Shown here: piece after piece, positions 48,323-58,509 of the stretch | Position numbering within the stretch: position 1 is the stretch's first letter | Layout of the letters: every line of letters begins with the position of its first letter | Assembly: GCA_002335605.1 (NCBI GenBank) | Contig: BEDY01000001.1 | Span: forward strand, 1,612,001 to 1,676,000 | DNA: 64,000 nt | Reading direction: 5' to 3' | Source of the DNA: Prillingera fragicola | Lineage: Eukaryota; Basidiomycota; Tremellomycetes; Trichosporonales; Trichosporonaceae | Translations under genes and position numbers: made by a program | The notes under the pieces: model-generated | Databases searched by the model: none | The model's input: only the letters and a program-made list of their open reading frames with translations | What the model was told of the DNA's origin: nothing

Positions 48323-48612
48323 TTAGAAGACGGGGACGAGAGCCGAGGCCATGTCGCTGCGGACAAAGAGAACGCCGATGCCGAAGAGCGCGACGGCGCG
48401 GGCAATGCTAAAGTTTGTCAGTTTTCGGTCCAAACCAGAGCAGAAAGACGGGGACGAGGGCATCGTCGACTCTGAACGCACTTGATGTTGCCCTCGCGGT
48501 TGGCGGGGTTGAGGACCTGCTCGTTCCAGAACCACGAGGCGAATCCGGGCTGGGGCTGCTCAGCGCCCGAGGGACCGAGGTAGAGCGACTTGGCGGGGGT
48601 GGGGGCGGACAT
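48323..48612 (-). CDS. TOM6: Small Tom6-like mitochondrial outer-membrane import subunit
   Basis: About 71 residues from two exons joined over an intron whose donor follows GGCAACATCAA and whose acceptor precedes CATTGCC. The protein starts MSAPTPAKSLYLGPSGAEQP, then FASWFWNEQVLNPANREGN, then INIARAVALFGIGVLFVRSD and MASALVPVF. The pattern of a short polar head, an N-R-x-x-N block, one C-terminal membrane span and a hydrophobic LVP ending fits fungal Tom6, a stabiliser of the TOM channel. Strong C-ending codon bias suggests high expression. It is too small for firm assignment by eye; another tail-anchored mitochondrial protein is possible. It shares a 216-bp divergent promoter with the PITH gene. 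Confidence 0.58.
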
Positions 48613-48828
48613 TGCTGGTTGCTTTTTTAGGTTGAGGACAGACGTAGCGAGCTCGATGACTGTGATGACTTGCACACTTGTCGAAATCGGGCGGCGAGAG
48701 AGGAAGGCCAGAACGGAGTTGGCGGCGTTATGCCCCCGTGGCGGTGGTTTGGCCGGTGGAGGTGCTCCAACTTTGGCCACCCAGCCATGTGCCGTGTTGA
48801 TGTAGTACATTCACTCTTGAACGACACC

Positions 48829-49852
48829 ATGTCTTGCCAGGACGAAGCTGGAGCTCACGACCATGGGTGTGCTGGACACGACCAAGGACATGGCGGGCAT
48901 GACGGCCATGACCACGACGTGCCTATGGAGGCAGGGCCGGCCGATAGCCTGTACCCGGTCATTGACACGGAGCATGTGGTGGCGATGAATGCTGCTGGGG
49001 GCGGCGAGCAGGGGCGTGTAGTGATCAAGTCGGTCTCACAGGATTGCTGGTTGCAGAGCTGACAGGACAGGGAGTGGGCTGAGCGTGATGACGAGACAAA
49101 GGTGCGCGCTTCTGGAGATCGAGCATTGACGGCAGTGGCTTGAAAGCGAGTTGGACGACTCTCTTATTCTCCATAGTGAGTTCAGCGTTACCATGCACAA
49201 GTGTGCATGTACTAACTGGATAGTCCCTTTCACGGCTAGTGTGTCATTACGCTCAATCACCCTCAAGGCGGGACTTGGCGACTTCCGTCCAGGCCAGATG
49301 CGAGTTGTACGTTTGGCGTGGAGGAGGCCGACTGACAGACAGTTCATCAACAGCCCTGGTCTCGACTTTTCAGATGCGGAGGGCCGCGAGCCGACGCAGA
49401 CGTTTGACGTCGTTGACACGCGCGAACCTGCCGAGTACCAGGTCAAGTGCGTTGAGATGCGCATCTGTTGGAATACGCTGCAGGCGCAGAAGCTGACCCT
49501 CTTCAGAGCGGCCAAGTTCTCATCTGTCACCTCAATCGCTCTTCACTTTCCCAATAACATTTCAGAGGGTGATGACGAGGAGACCACCCGGATCTTCTAC
49601 GTCGGATTGCGCGGCAGCTGGCGTCCGGTATGTGTGACGTGTCGTGCTTGCGTCAAGTACTGACCTAGTCTACCCATTGACAATTCCTTATGTGGGCAAT
49701 CTTGCAATCTGCACGCTCCCAACCAACGACCTTCAACTGTGTAGCTCCCGAACAGGCCGGGCGAGTCGATAGTTTACGAGGCTGCACCGCGTCCTACCGA
49801 TCACAAGTTGAAGCAGACTGGTATGGCCGCCGCACCCCGCCAGGGCTTCTAA
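48829..49852 (+). CDS. PITH-domain protein (PITHD1-like)
   Basis: About 210 residues from seven exons; introns of 32-115 nt. The head is His/Gly/Asp-rich (CAGHDQGHGGHDGHDHD). Spliced exons read through LYPVIDTEHVVAMNA, LDDSLILHIPFTASVSLRSI, GQMRVFINSPGLDFSDAEGR, TQTFDVVDTREPAEYQVK, KFSSVTSIALHFPNNI, TRIFYVGLRGSWRP, and a last exon LPNRPGESIVYEAAPRPTDH before the stop. This is the full PITH fold, a proteasome-interacting domain also found on thioredoxin-like TXNL1. No thioredoxin domain precedes it here, so it matches the stand-alone PITHD1 class. The His-rich head resembles the family's metal-binding-like start. Confidence 0.86.
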
Positions 49853-50188
49853 GCAGCCAAGTTCTGCTTCGCGCAGGATCGCTGGAGCTGCAAAACGAAA
49901 GCATACACAGACTTGTCTATGCATGTACTTTAAGCAGCTTGATGCTGACCGTGCCGAGATGGGTGACATTCTCGGGCATGACCGGCCATCTAGCCGAGAC
50001 CCGATCACGTCGGACGTTATCAGCAGTGGGCGGTCACCTGTCAACATCCCCACTGCTATCAGCTGCTCCCCTCACTGGGCAGTGTTACTTATAGCCCACC
50101 TACGTACACAACCACGCGTCCTCTTTCTCTCTCTCTCTTCTTCTCTTTCTCTCTCTCCCTCTCCCATCCACCGCCACCCAGTCTCACA
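49853..50188. promoter_or_regulatory. Promoter region of the UPRT gene with a CT-rich leader
   Basis: 336 bp. A pyrimidine-rich stretch (50120-50166) lies directly ahead of the ATG at 50189, typical of fungal 5' leaders. Confidence 0.5.
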
Positions 50189-51259
50189 ATGACCACCGCC
50201 CCACAGGTCCACGTCTCGGACCATCCCCTCGTCCAGCTCCAGCTCACCCAGCTTCGCCTGCACGACCTCCCACCAAAGGACTTTCGCGCAGGCGTCAAGG
50301 CCATTGGGTATGTCTGCCTTGACTTGTGTACAACCTCGTCACTGACCACATGCTTCCTATCACTCCGCTCATGCCCACTGCCAACGTCGACGGACGGACT
50401 GATACCCCCGACACCAATGTTTGCCACCGTCCGTCCCGTCCCCTACGCGCGTCCCGCCCCAACAGCTCGATGCTCATGTACGAAGCTGCACGCACCGTTC
50501 CCATTGCCGACGTTCCCAACGTGAGTGATCTCTTAACTCGCCACCGTTATCGCCCAGCCAGAGCCGTCCGGGCGGCGCAGGCAACGGCAATCATCAGCCT
50601 CGGCGCACGTGGGCTGATCCCCGCAGCTCAATTCCCCCATCGCCCCCTTTACGGGCAAAGCGCTGAGCGTGCGCATCGGCCTGTCTCCTATTCTGCGGGC
50701 AGGTATCGGCATGACTGAGGGTGCGTACAGATCTATCCCCGGCGGCGTCGAGGTCACCTCCGGTGGTGGCGTTGGTTACCTCCACCCTGGGCTACCCCGC
50801 ACAATGGTCCAGACGCTGACATTATCGCAGCCGCTCTCGAACTCTTCCCCGACGCGACGGTGCTGCACCTCGGTCTGTTCCGTGACAAGCACACGCTGCA
50901 GGCTATCGAGTACTACTCCAAGCTCCCGAATGTGCCTACCGCCGATCTCGTCTTCCTTCTTGACCGTAAGTCCAGACCCCGCGCCGCAGGCGACTTAACG
51001 CACAGCCCTCATCGCTACGGGCGGAACCGCCATCGCGGCTCTCGGCATGCTGACCGAGTGGGGTCTGAGTCCAAGCCAGATCAAGCTCGTGTCGGTCCTC
51101 GGCTCGCGCCAGGGTGTCGACCACGTCACGACCTCGTACCCCGACGTCGAGGTTTTTATCGGCGCCATTGACGACGACCTCACGGACAGGGGATACATCT
51201 CTCCGGGACTCGGTGATGCCGGAGATCGCCTTTTCAACACCCCAGGCCCCAAGAACTAG
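50189..51259 (+). CDS. FUR1: Uracil phosphoribosyltransferase
   Basis: Pyrimidine salvage enzyme: uracil plus PRPP gives UMP and pyrophosphate, in the cytosol. About 220 residues from five exons. Start MTTAPQVHVSDHPLVQLQLT, then QLRLHDLPPKDFRAGVKAIG; SMLMYEAARTVPIADVPN; TGKALSVRIGLSPILRAGIG (uracil-side loop); ALELFPDATVLHLGLFRDKH; KLPNVPTADLVFLLDP joined by an intron to LIATGGTAIAALGML (PRPP loop); and FIGAIDDDLTDRGYISPGLG near the C-terminus, the family's uracil-binding end. All signature motifs are intact, so it should be active. In fungi this enzyme converts 5-fluorouracil derived from flucytosine, so its state bears on drug response. Confidence 0.95.
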
Positions 51260-51423
51260 GAGCAGCAATAGATAGCATTTTGTCGTCATGGGTTGATGCA
51301 GCGTTGTAACCATCACAGAAGAATGCATTGGTCCAGGCTGAGGGCCAGAATTACAAATGAAGCGAAATGCGAATGAATGCAGGTCTAGTCCTAGTCTATG
51401 AGAATGAACAAGAGATACCTCTA

Positions 51424-53520
51424 CTACTTTAGCTTTGTCGGCGTACGCGGCGGGTGGGCGGGCACGGGCGTGAGTCTGCCGCTCGGCGGCGTCTCGGGCC
51501 GGTCGTACTGGCCCAACGAATGGGAGCGGCGGCCGCGCGTGAGCCAGCCCTGCCAGCCACGCGTGCTGCCCGTGCCGACGTACATGACGACACGGTCGCG
51601 GCTTTCGCCGAGCAGGCCATCGCCGTGGCCGGCGTGCTCGTCCCAGTGCAGTCCGGTCGTCACGCCGTTGCGCTCGAGGTAGCGGCGCACGCGTTTAGCG
51701 TCCATTACAATGTCGTCGCCGCCCATGAACCATGCTGTGCGGGTCGGGTCGGTCGCGTGGGGGATCTCTTCGATGAACAGAGCGTTGTCGGCCCAGTTAA
51801 AGTGGCGGTTAATGTAGTTGGCAATGCCGACCTCGGTCGCGACAAAGTACCACAGCAGCAACTGCAGTCCAGTGCGAGGGGGACGGTACACAAAGTTGTA
51901 GCACAGGTCGCCCTCCCAGAGCGAGTAGACCACTGGGTCGACAAACGTGTTGCGGCGAGTAATCTCGGGGCAGTCCTTGAGAATCCATCCGTGGTGGACC
52001 GAGCCGTTCGAGTGGGACAGAAGACTCACGCCACCCGCAGCGCGGCCAGTCTCGTTCGGAAACCACAGCTTGTACTTTATGCACACGGCCTTGACAGTCG
52101 ACACGAGCTCCTTGCGCGTCCAGGGCTTGAGGAAGCGGGGGTTGAAAATCTCTTGCGCAGTGTGGTGGGCAAGAGGTACAACGAGCGGGTGCGTGGGGAG
52201 CGAGCCGACGAGGTGGTGCAGCAGCATGTGGTTCTGTAGCAAGCCAAAGCCCAGGCCGTGCAGATACAGAATCGGCAGACAGTTGCGCTCGGTGACACCC
52301 TTCTCGGGAGTCCATCCAGGAGGAATGCGAATAAGAAAGCTGCAAGTCAGCATTACGCAAACGTGTTGGCACTCACTCCATGTCACCCTCGCGAACAATG
52401 CTAACACCCCTGTTGGGGTATATGACATTCTGGAGGAACCAGTTGACAGTGTTCGAAATTGCGTAGATGATAAACGGACGGCTGACGATGTAAATTGGGT
52501 CAAGGGTAAGCCGCATGACGTGCACGCCAGTCCGGCCTTCGGGGAACGTAGTGCCCGTGCGAGCCTCGAGCATGTCGACCGTGCGCGCCAGGAATCGTGC
52601 CTTCTTGGGCTCTGAAGCTACGTCTTCGAGTGGCATGTTGAAACATGACCATGCAAGCCAGGTCCGTACGTCGTCGCGCTTGATCTCCTCCCACGGCGCG
52701 TACTCAAACCTACACCGTCAGTGGAAGCCCGTGAGTGCCCACTCACCAAGTACGCAGCTGCTCGCGGAACTCGATGGCACGGGGGTCCTCGGCGGTGAGC
52801 GCGATGGGGCGTCCATGCTCGTCAAACAGCGGATCAAAGCCTTCGTCCTCAGCATTCTCGTCTCCAAGACCAGAGTCAAGCCTGCCCAGCTTGCGGCGAC
52901 GCAGCGGCGATCCAGGTCCACCACCACTGACCGAGCCAGCACGGGACCGCGCCGTCGAAGTCGCATTGACGGCGGTACCCTCGGGCACTGTCCTCAGCTC
53001 GCGCATGGGAGATTTTGGAGAGAGAAGCACACTCGGCGGCGCAGTGTATGCGAGTCCTGCGTGGAGGACGTGCAGGAACAAGTCTGAGAGCTGGTCTGGT
53101 GGCATCTCGCTCGGCGGCGTCGCCGGCTGGATGCTGTAGGCCAGATAACGGTAGTACCATGAGAAGAGAACTTCGACGGCTGACCAGTAGGCGAGAGCAG
53201 CGAAAAGCAGAGGATACGGGAGCTCTGTGTGGCGACCGGCATAGATGTACCAGCCCAGATAGGCGCTGCGCGTCAGAAATGTTGCAACCACTCGACGCGT
53301 CCAGGTCGTCAACGACTCACTAGCTCAGTGGCGTGATAGCCCATACCGAAGCGACAAGAATACCTACCCCCCAGAACCCAAGGGAACGCCCGGGCTTGGT
53401 GATGATACGCGGGTAGACATCTTCAGCAAGAGGTGGCAGATGCGGGACGGCAGCGGCTACACTCGACGCGGCGCCAATGAGTGCGTCGAGGGCCTCGGAG
53501 TTTGAACGCGGGCGCGACAT
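51424..53520 (-). CDS. Membrane-anchored alpha/beta hydrolase
   Basis: About 650 residues from four exons; junctions fit as PLS-YAYLGWY, LRT-WFEYAPW and GDM-DFLIRIP. The N-terminal part holds membrane segments (LGFWGVGILVASVWAI and YPLLFAALAYWSAVEVLFSW), then a Ser/Arg/Gly linker. A middle region has WLAWSCFNMP and another hydrophobic helix (PFIIYAISNTVNWFLQNVIY). The alpha/beta-hydrolase core follows: CLPILYLHGLGFGLLQ with the oxyanion HG, LLSHSNGSVHHGWIL with a serine in an S-H-S-N-G elbow, FMGGDDIVMDA carrying a likely acid, and HWDEHAGHGDGLL carrying candidate catalytic histidines. The catalytic triad looks complete. Substrate unknown; fungal proteins of this layout are usually annotated only as hydrolases. 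Confidence 0.78.
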
Positions 53521-54242
53521 GCTTTGCGCTGCAAAGGAGTTTGTCCAGGCAGATGCTGGAGGAGGTTGGGGGTTGCACAATATGTGCTGGAGGTGGAAAC
53601 AGAGAGAAGAGGACAAAGTTGGAAAGAGTTCCCGTTCAGTGACGCGGAGATGACTGACCGTTCGATATCTCAGGGCATGCGTCATGTCCACAACAACAAC
53701 CCAGGACGCACGCCCCGAGGCCCGCCCACGGCGGCGACGATACTGGTTACACCGCGCTTGCATTTCTGCCTCTTCTTTGTCCGTCTCGGGACAGGAAGGT
53801 GCTGCTGCTCAGCATGCTTTTCTGCTCCAATTATCCAATTTGTGGTAGTGGTGGCAGTCGGTGCCGAAGAAATGACTGTTTGTACCTCACCCAGGCACGG
53901 CACGTGCATGTAGTGGGCGGAGCGTGGATCTATGTATGGATCGCTGACTTGTTGGCCTGTTGGCACTGATCAAGGCGATGGACAGCATGGACAGCTTGAT
54001 GGCTGAGGCGAAGACCATAGCGGATTGCCAGCCAAGCAGACGGCAAGGTGTGCGAGCTTAGTAGCTAGCGTACTCAGCCCGCGCACCAGTCGCTGTCGTC
54101 GCACCAGTCGCTGTCGTCGCACCAGTGGCTGTCATAACTGCTCGGAGTCCGCCTTCGGCCACTGTGGAACGGTCGGCCACGCACAGTCTACATTGTACAC
54201 TAGATACGGCATTCACACATGCACTCTACTTGACCTCGTAAC
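53521..54242. other. Intergenic region with an 18-bp tandem repeat
   Basis: About 720 bp between two minus-strand genes; it holds the repeat at 54083-54133 and no supported gene. Confidence 0.5.
54083..54133. repeat. 18-bp unit GCACCAGTCGCTGTCGTC, about 2.8 copies
   Basis: Two perfect copies and a third partial copy with one change. It lies about 110 bp past the stop of the downstream minus-strand gene. Confidence 0.85.
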
Positions 54243-55781
54243 CTACTCATCACGCAACTTGATCCTCTCGCCTGTCTTGAGGTCCTCTGCAGGTACTGGA
54301 AACTCTTTGTCCTTGACCCTCCGCCTCTTGTCCACCTCGTAAGCCTTGAACGTCTCCTCGGCATCCTTTGATATCTCAAGCTTGTCCGTGGGAACACCAA
54401 GCTCTGCAAGTGCTTTCAGCCACAATGGCAGCGTTGGCTCCCACAACGGGTGAATGTTCGTTGGGTCCACAGGGCACGCCCACGTCTCGCGCGAAACCTC
54501 GTCCGGCGTATCGGGTGGCGGTGTATTGGACGCCTGCTGCTCGGCCGCGTCGAGAGCGAGCATGGCGCCGGAAATGTCCACATAGGCGAGGCACAAAGGA
54601 TGCTGGTCGCAGAACGCGCGGAGACCTTGGTTGAACTTTCTGGTCATTTCAATGCGAATTGGCTTGGTGCACAGTGGGGGGTCGTGGGCGAGCAGCTCAG
54701 CGACCGAGGTTTTGGACGCTGCGCCTCCATTGAGTACAGCCGCACCTGGTTTGTCGTCTAAGCTCGCAGCAGCGAGCGATGCCTCTATCTCGGACGTCTG
54801 GTTCTTCGGCGACCACGGAGTACGAGACACGCCGCCACCCCGCATCTCGCGATGTGCACGCGCGTGGTCCTCTTCGAGGCGCTCGACATACTTTTCGGGA
54901 ATGCGCGCCAAGATCGGATCCTCGACGAGCGGCGGCAGCGCAGAGGACACGAGCACCTTTGTCGGGGCAAGCTTGCGGGCACCATCCTCCTTTTCGGCCG
55001 CCGCGACAGCCTCGGCACGCCGTCCGATGGGACCGTTGACGACCTCACGCTCTAGCCAGCTCGTGTATGCCTTTAAGACCGTCTCGACGAACAGCTCGGG
55101 TCCCAGGGCGGGACCCTTGCCGCTGTTTTCGGTTGCCGTGGCAAGAATGTCCTCTGCCTCTGGGGCGGCTGGCGCGTCGGCTTCGGCCACGGCGTTGCGC
55201 GTAAAGGTTCCGGGGCCAAGAGGCTTGTTCTGCAGCTGCCACAGATAGTTGACCTGCAAGTCCACATTACCAAAGATGAGGAGGGCATACCTGCCCGTCG
55301 GTGGCAGGTAGGCGTATGGAGGCGGCGCAAGCAGCTGGTTGAGCAACGGCACGAGCTCCTTGGACACCTGCTTGATCGAGTTGGGATTACTCAGGCCCTT
55401 GCATCTTCAGCACCAGCCCACAACCCTCAGATCACCTACCTTTGCACTAGCACCCTTGAACGTCTGTGTCTTGGACGCCGTATCGGCCAACAACTTGAAC
55501 GGACCCACAAAGCTGTCGCCAAAGACGTACAGGGCCCGCCCAGCGCTGCGCCCACCCACGCCTCCCCGTCCACCATCGCGGTCTCCCCAGCCTTGCCGCC
55601 CAGACAACCCGGCCTGGGTGTACCCGCCCCCTGCACCGTTGCGCGGCGGCAAGCGGGCCGAGCTGCTGCTGTTACCAAAGCCGTTGTCGGGGCCGCGTGA
55701 AATGACGGGGGGAGGGGCAGAGGGAGCAGCGTCACCGGCAGGCCGGTTACGCATGTGAGGAGGAACATATCTGCCTCCCAT
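54243..55781 (-). CDS. GDS-motif (SGNH-like) protein with N-terminal YVPPHMR motif
   Basis: Exons 55781-55440 and 55397-54243 give 498 residues. The head MGGRYVPPHMRNRPAG resembles the YVPPHLR motif at the start of Ded1/DDX3 and other fungal translation factors. A Gly/Arg-rich stretch follows. A fold like SGNH hydrolases can then be traced: ALYVFGDSFVGPFKLL (GDS, block I), GASAKGLSNPNSIKQVSKEL joined over the intron (Gly of block II), ALLIFGNVDLQVNYLWQL (GNVD, near block III G-x-N-D), and CPVDPTNIHPLWEP (His of block V). Between these are a helical region (YVERLEEDHARAHREM) and TRKFNQGLRAFCDQHPLCLA. Enzyme activity is unproved. I do not recognise a named family. The combination with an RNA-factor-like head is unusual. 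Confidence 0.72.
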
Positions 55782-56334
55782 TGTTATGTAAAGATGTAAA
55801 AGAAGCTGGTGATGATTACAGTGAGCAACTACATGGACTGATGGACATGAACTTGGGGGAAGACACAGCTTTATGTGATCCACCCGTTTAGATTCTCACG
55901 ATGCGATAGGGAAAGAGGGCGACACGATCGTGGTAAGCCACCTGGCAGCACTTCATCAGCAACGGGCAGCTATGAGATGAAGCATTGTACGCAAGACATG
56001 GACAACTATTGGGGTCAAAAGCCGCTTCACATGCAGTCCTACACTCGCGCCTGAGTCTGACATGACCTGCCAATGGTCTTCGTCACGTTAGTGCGTTTCG
56101 GCAAACGCATAGCTCTCCGTGTAACCTTCTTTTCAGGACCTTCCCAAACCATACAGTCGTCTCTAGAACATGTCTTAGTCTGTTTAAGAAACGCACGACA
56201 GGCTCGTATCGTGCCACTTGCTGACCATCAGTGTGTTTCGCTGATCCATTGGCCCCACATGAACCCCAGCGACCTCTACACGCCATGCATGCTAACTCAT
56301 GCCTGCGCTTTTGATTTAATGTGTCTGCAACACC
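55782..56334. other. Intergenic: GDS-protein promoter side and DHODH 3' end
   Basis: 553 bp between two minus-strand genes. An in-frame upstream ATG at 55883 exists, but the sequence before 55781 does not look conserved. Nothing else seen. Confidence 0.45.
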
Positions 56335-58146
56335 CTACACCAGCCTCTTTCCGCCGTCGCGGACAGCGGCCGTGAACTCGTCCTTGGGCGGGTTGACGGC
56401 ACGCGGCGCCTCGACCTCGATCTCAATCACTACCGGCTCGATAAACATGACCTCGTTGACCTGAACAACATCTGGCTCACCAGCAGGCGCAACGGGGTAT
56501 GCGGGCGCAGCCTCGAGGAGACCTTCGATGGCTGCTGCTGCCGCGGGGACGGCGTCCTCGGGACCAGCCGTGATGGTCAGGTTGGGCGTAGGGGCCGGGG
56601 CGGCAACCTCGGGGGCGTCGGCAATGGCAGCTCCGACCTTGGAGGAAGCAACGGCGGCCTCAGCGGCATTCTCCGTTGCCTTGAGGTCGGACATGAGCTG
56701 GGCGAGGGTCTGAACCTCGGCCTTGATGGCTTCGCTCTCAGCCTTGACGCGGTTCTCGTCCCATGACAAGGCGACGGGAGCCTGTCCCGGCGCGTGCGCG
56801 TACTCGGCGCCAACCTGGTCCTTCCAGGTGGAACCCGCGGGGAGAGATGCAACGACCTGGTCCTTGAGCAGAGCAGGAGCGCCGACACCCTTGTAGCCGA
56901 ACGAGGTGTAGATCTGGACCGTGCTGGCACCGGCGCGAGCCATGGCGATGGCATCGTCACCCGTCCACACACCACCGGCACCGATGATGGGGATGCTGGG
57001 AGGAAGGAGAGGGCGGAGAGTGCGAAGAGCGTTGAGAGCGTAGGGGAAGAGGGGGCGGCCAGACAGACCACCAATCTCGCCCTTGTGCTCAGACTGGAGA
57101 CCAAGCTCGTGACGGCGAACAGTCGTGTTTGACATGATGACGCCATCAACACCCGTTTTCCTCACCGCGCTGGCAACGTCGGCCAATTCCTCCTCGCCGA
57201 GGTCACAGGTGACCTTGACAGCGATTTTTGGCAGACCATCGACGGCAATGCGGTCACGCTCGCTGACAACGTCCGAGAGCAATCGCTCAAGAGTCTCGCG
57301 GCCCTGGAGCGCGCGCAGTCCAGGGGTGTTGGGACTCGAGACGTTGATCACAACGACGTCGGCGTAAGGGCCAAGCACGCGGACACCACGAACATAGTCG
57401 TCGTTCGAGTCAGCTGCCGACGTCTTGTTCTTGCCGAGGTTGACGCCGAGAAGGTGACCGGGGCGGAGCGAGCGGGGAAGACCTGCTGGGGGAGCGGGGC
57501 TGAGGGGCAAAGGCGAAGGGAAGAGCTCGGGGTGGTCCTGCGAGAACTTGACAATACGTCCACGGAGCTGTCCAAGAGCCTGGCCGTGTCCAAGCGAGTT
57601 GAAGCCGTAGCGGTTGATCGCAGCCTCGTCCTCGTCGAGGCGGAAGAAGCGCGGCTGAGGGTTGCCCGGCTGGGGCTGGGGGCAGACACTGCCAATCTCA
57701 ACGTAGCCAAAGCCAAGATCAAAGAGACCGTCAACAGCCTGCGCATCCTTGTCAAAACCAGCAGCGACACCGACTGGGTTGTCCACGGGCATGCCAAATA
57801 GCTCAGCCTTGAGCTCTGGAGCGTCATTGCGCATGTCGCGTGGCCTCAACCATGAGGGGAGAGTGAGCACCCTGACCGCAATCTTGTGACCCTGCTCGGG
57901 GTCGGCCATCGCGCGGACTACGGGCATGACAATGTGCTCGTGTGCGACCGAGCGGGTGTCATAGTAGTAGGCCACGGCGAGCGCTGATACGGCGATGACG
58001 GCTGTCGTACCGAGGAAGCGGCTACCACCCGAGCTGCTCGAGCTACTGGCAAAGCGGACGGCGGGTGTGGGAACGACGCGCGCTGGTGCTGCCCTCAAGG
58101 GGGAAGACAGGGGACGCGAGAGAGACCCGGGGAAGCGCCGCAACAT
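56335..58146 (-). CDS. DHODH: Mitochondrial class 2 dihydroorotate dehydrogenase with a long C-terminal extension
   Basis: Fourth step of de novo pyrimidine synthesis: dihydroorotate to orotate, electrons to ubiquinone at the inner membrane. Single exon, 603 residues from MLRRFPGSL. Presequence (RPLSSPLRAAPARVVPTP), then one membrane span (FLGTTAVIAVSALAVAYYY). The barrel follows: VGVAAGFDKDAQAVDGLFDL, EIGSVCPQPQPGNPQPRFFR, NRYGFNSLGHG, GVNLGKNKTS, VINVSSPNTPGLRALQG with the class 2 catalytic serine, KVTCDLGEEELADVA, VIMSNTTVRR, GGLSGRPLF, IIGAGGVWTGDDAIAMARAG and VQIYTSFGYKGVGAPALLK. From about residue 455 it continues with a roughly 150-residue Ala/Glu/Pro-rich tail (KAESEAIKAEVQTLAQLMSD at its start) absent from usual class 2 enzymes. 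In-frame sequence extends upstream to 58281 without an ATG. Confidence 0.93.
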   Translation of the reverse strand: MLRRFPGSLSRPLSSPLRAAPARVVPTPAVRFASSSSSSGGSRFLGTTAVIAVSALAVAYYYDTRSVAHEHIVMPVVRAMADPEQGHKIAVRVLTLPSWLRPRDMRNDAPELKAELFGMPVDNPVGVAAGFDKDAQAVDGLFDLGFGYVEIGSVCPQPQPGNPQPRFFRLDEDEAAINRYGFNSLGHGQALGQLRGRIVKFSQDHPELFPSPLPLSPAPPAGLPRSLRPGHLLGVNLGKNKTSAADSNDDYVRGVRVLGPYADVVVINVSSPNTPGLRALQGRETLERLLSDVVSERDRIAVDGLPKIAVKVTCDLGEEELADVASAVRKTGVDGVIMSNTTVRRHELGLQSEHKGEIGGLSGRPLFPYALNALRTLRPLLPPSIPIIGAGGVWTGDDAIAMARAGASTVQIYTSFGYKGVGAPALLKDQVVASLPAGSTWKDQVGAEYAHAPGQAPVALSWDENRVKAESEAIKAEVQTLAQLMSDLKATENAAEAAVASSKVGAAIADAPEVAAPAPTPNLTITAGPEDAVPAAAAAIEGLLEAAPAYPVAPAGEPDVVQVNEVMFIEPVVIEIEVEAPRAVNPPKDEFTAAVRDGGKRLV

Positions 58147-58509
58147 GATTGCGATGAGGAGAGTAGTGACGCGGAAGAGTGGTAGAGGATGGCTTGGAAA
58201 AAGGCCAATGACGGATGACGGAAGGGCGCGGCCACAGATGGAACCGGTGATTAGCCTGGAAAAGACAAACCCGCTTGACAATTAGGATTCTGATTAGGAT
58301 TTCATTTTCTAATGGGGGTATTTAAGCGGCCTAATGCGGGATCAATTTGATTTCAAGTCAGGGAGAGTCGCGTGGCTCTCGGCATCCCTCCCCGCCCGGC
58401 CCGTATGACCATGACACGACAACAGACGCGCGCCTGGCTGGCTACCCCACACCATCTTCGACCTTTCAAACATCTCGACTTCTCTTCCATACCCATACCC
58501 CCAGGCACA
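58147..58509. promoter_or_regulatory. Divergent promoter region, DHODH / glycolipid transfer protein
   Basis: 363 bp. A TATTTAA string at 58319-58325 is a possible TATA-like element on the plus-strand side, 185 bp before the transfer-protein ATG. Confidence 0.45.
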
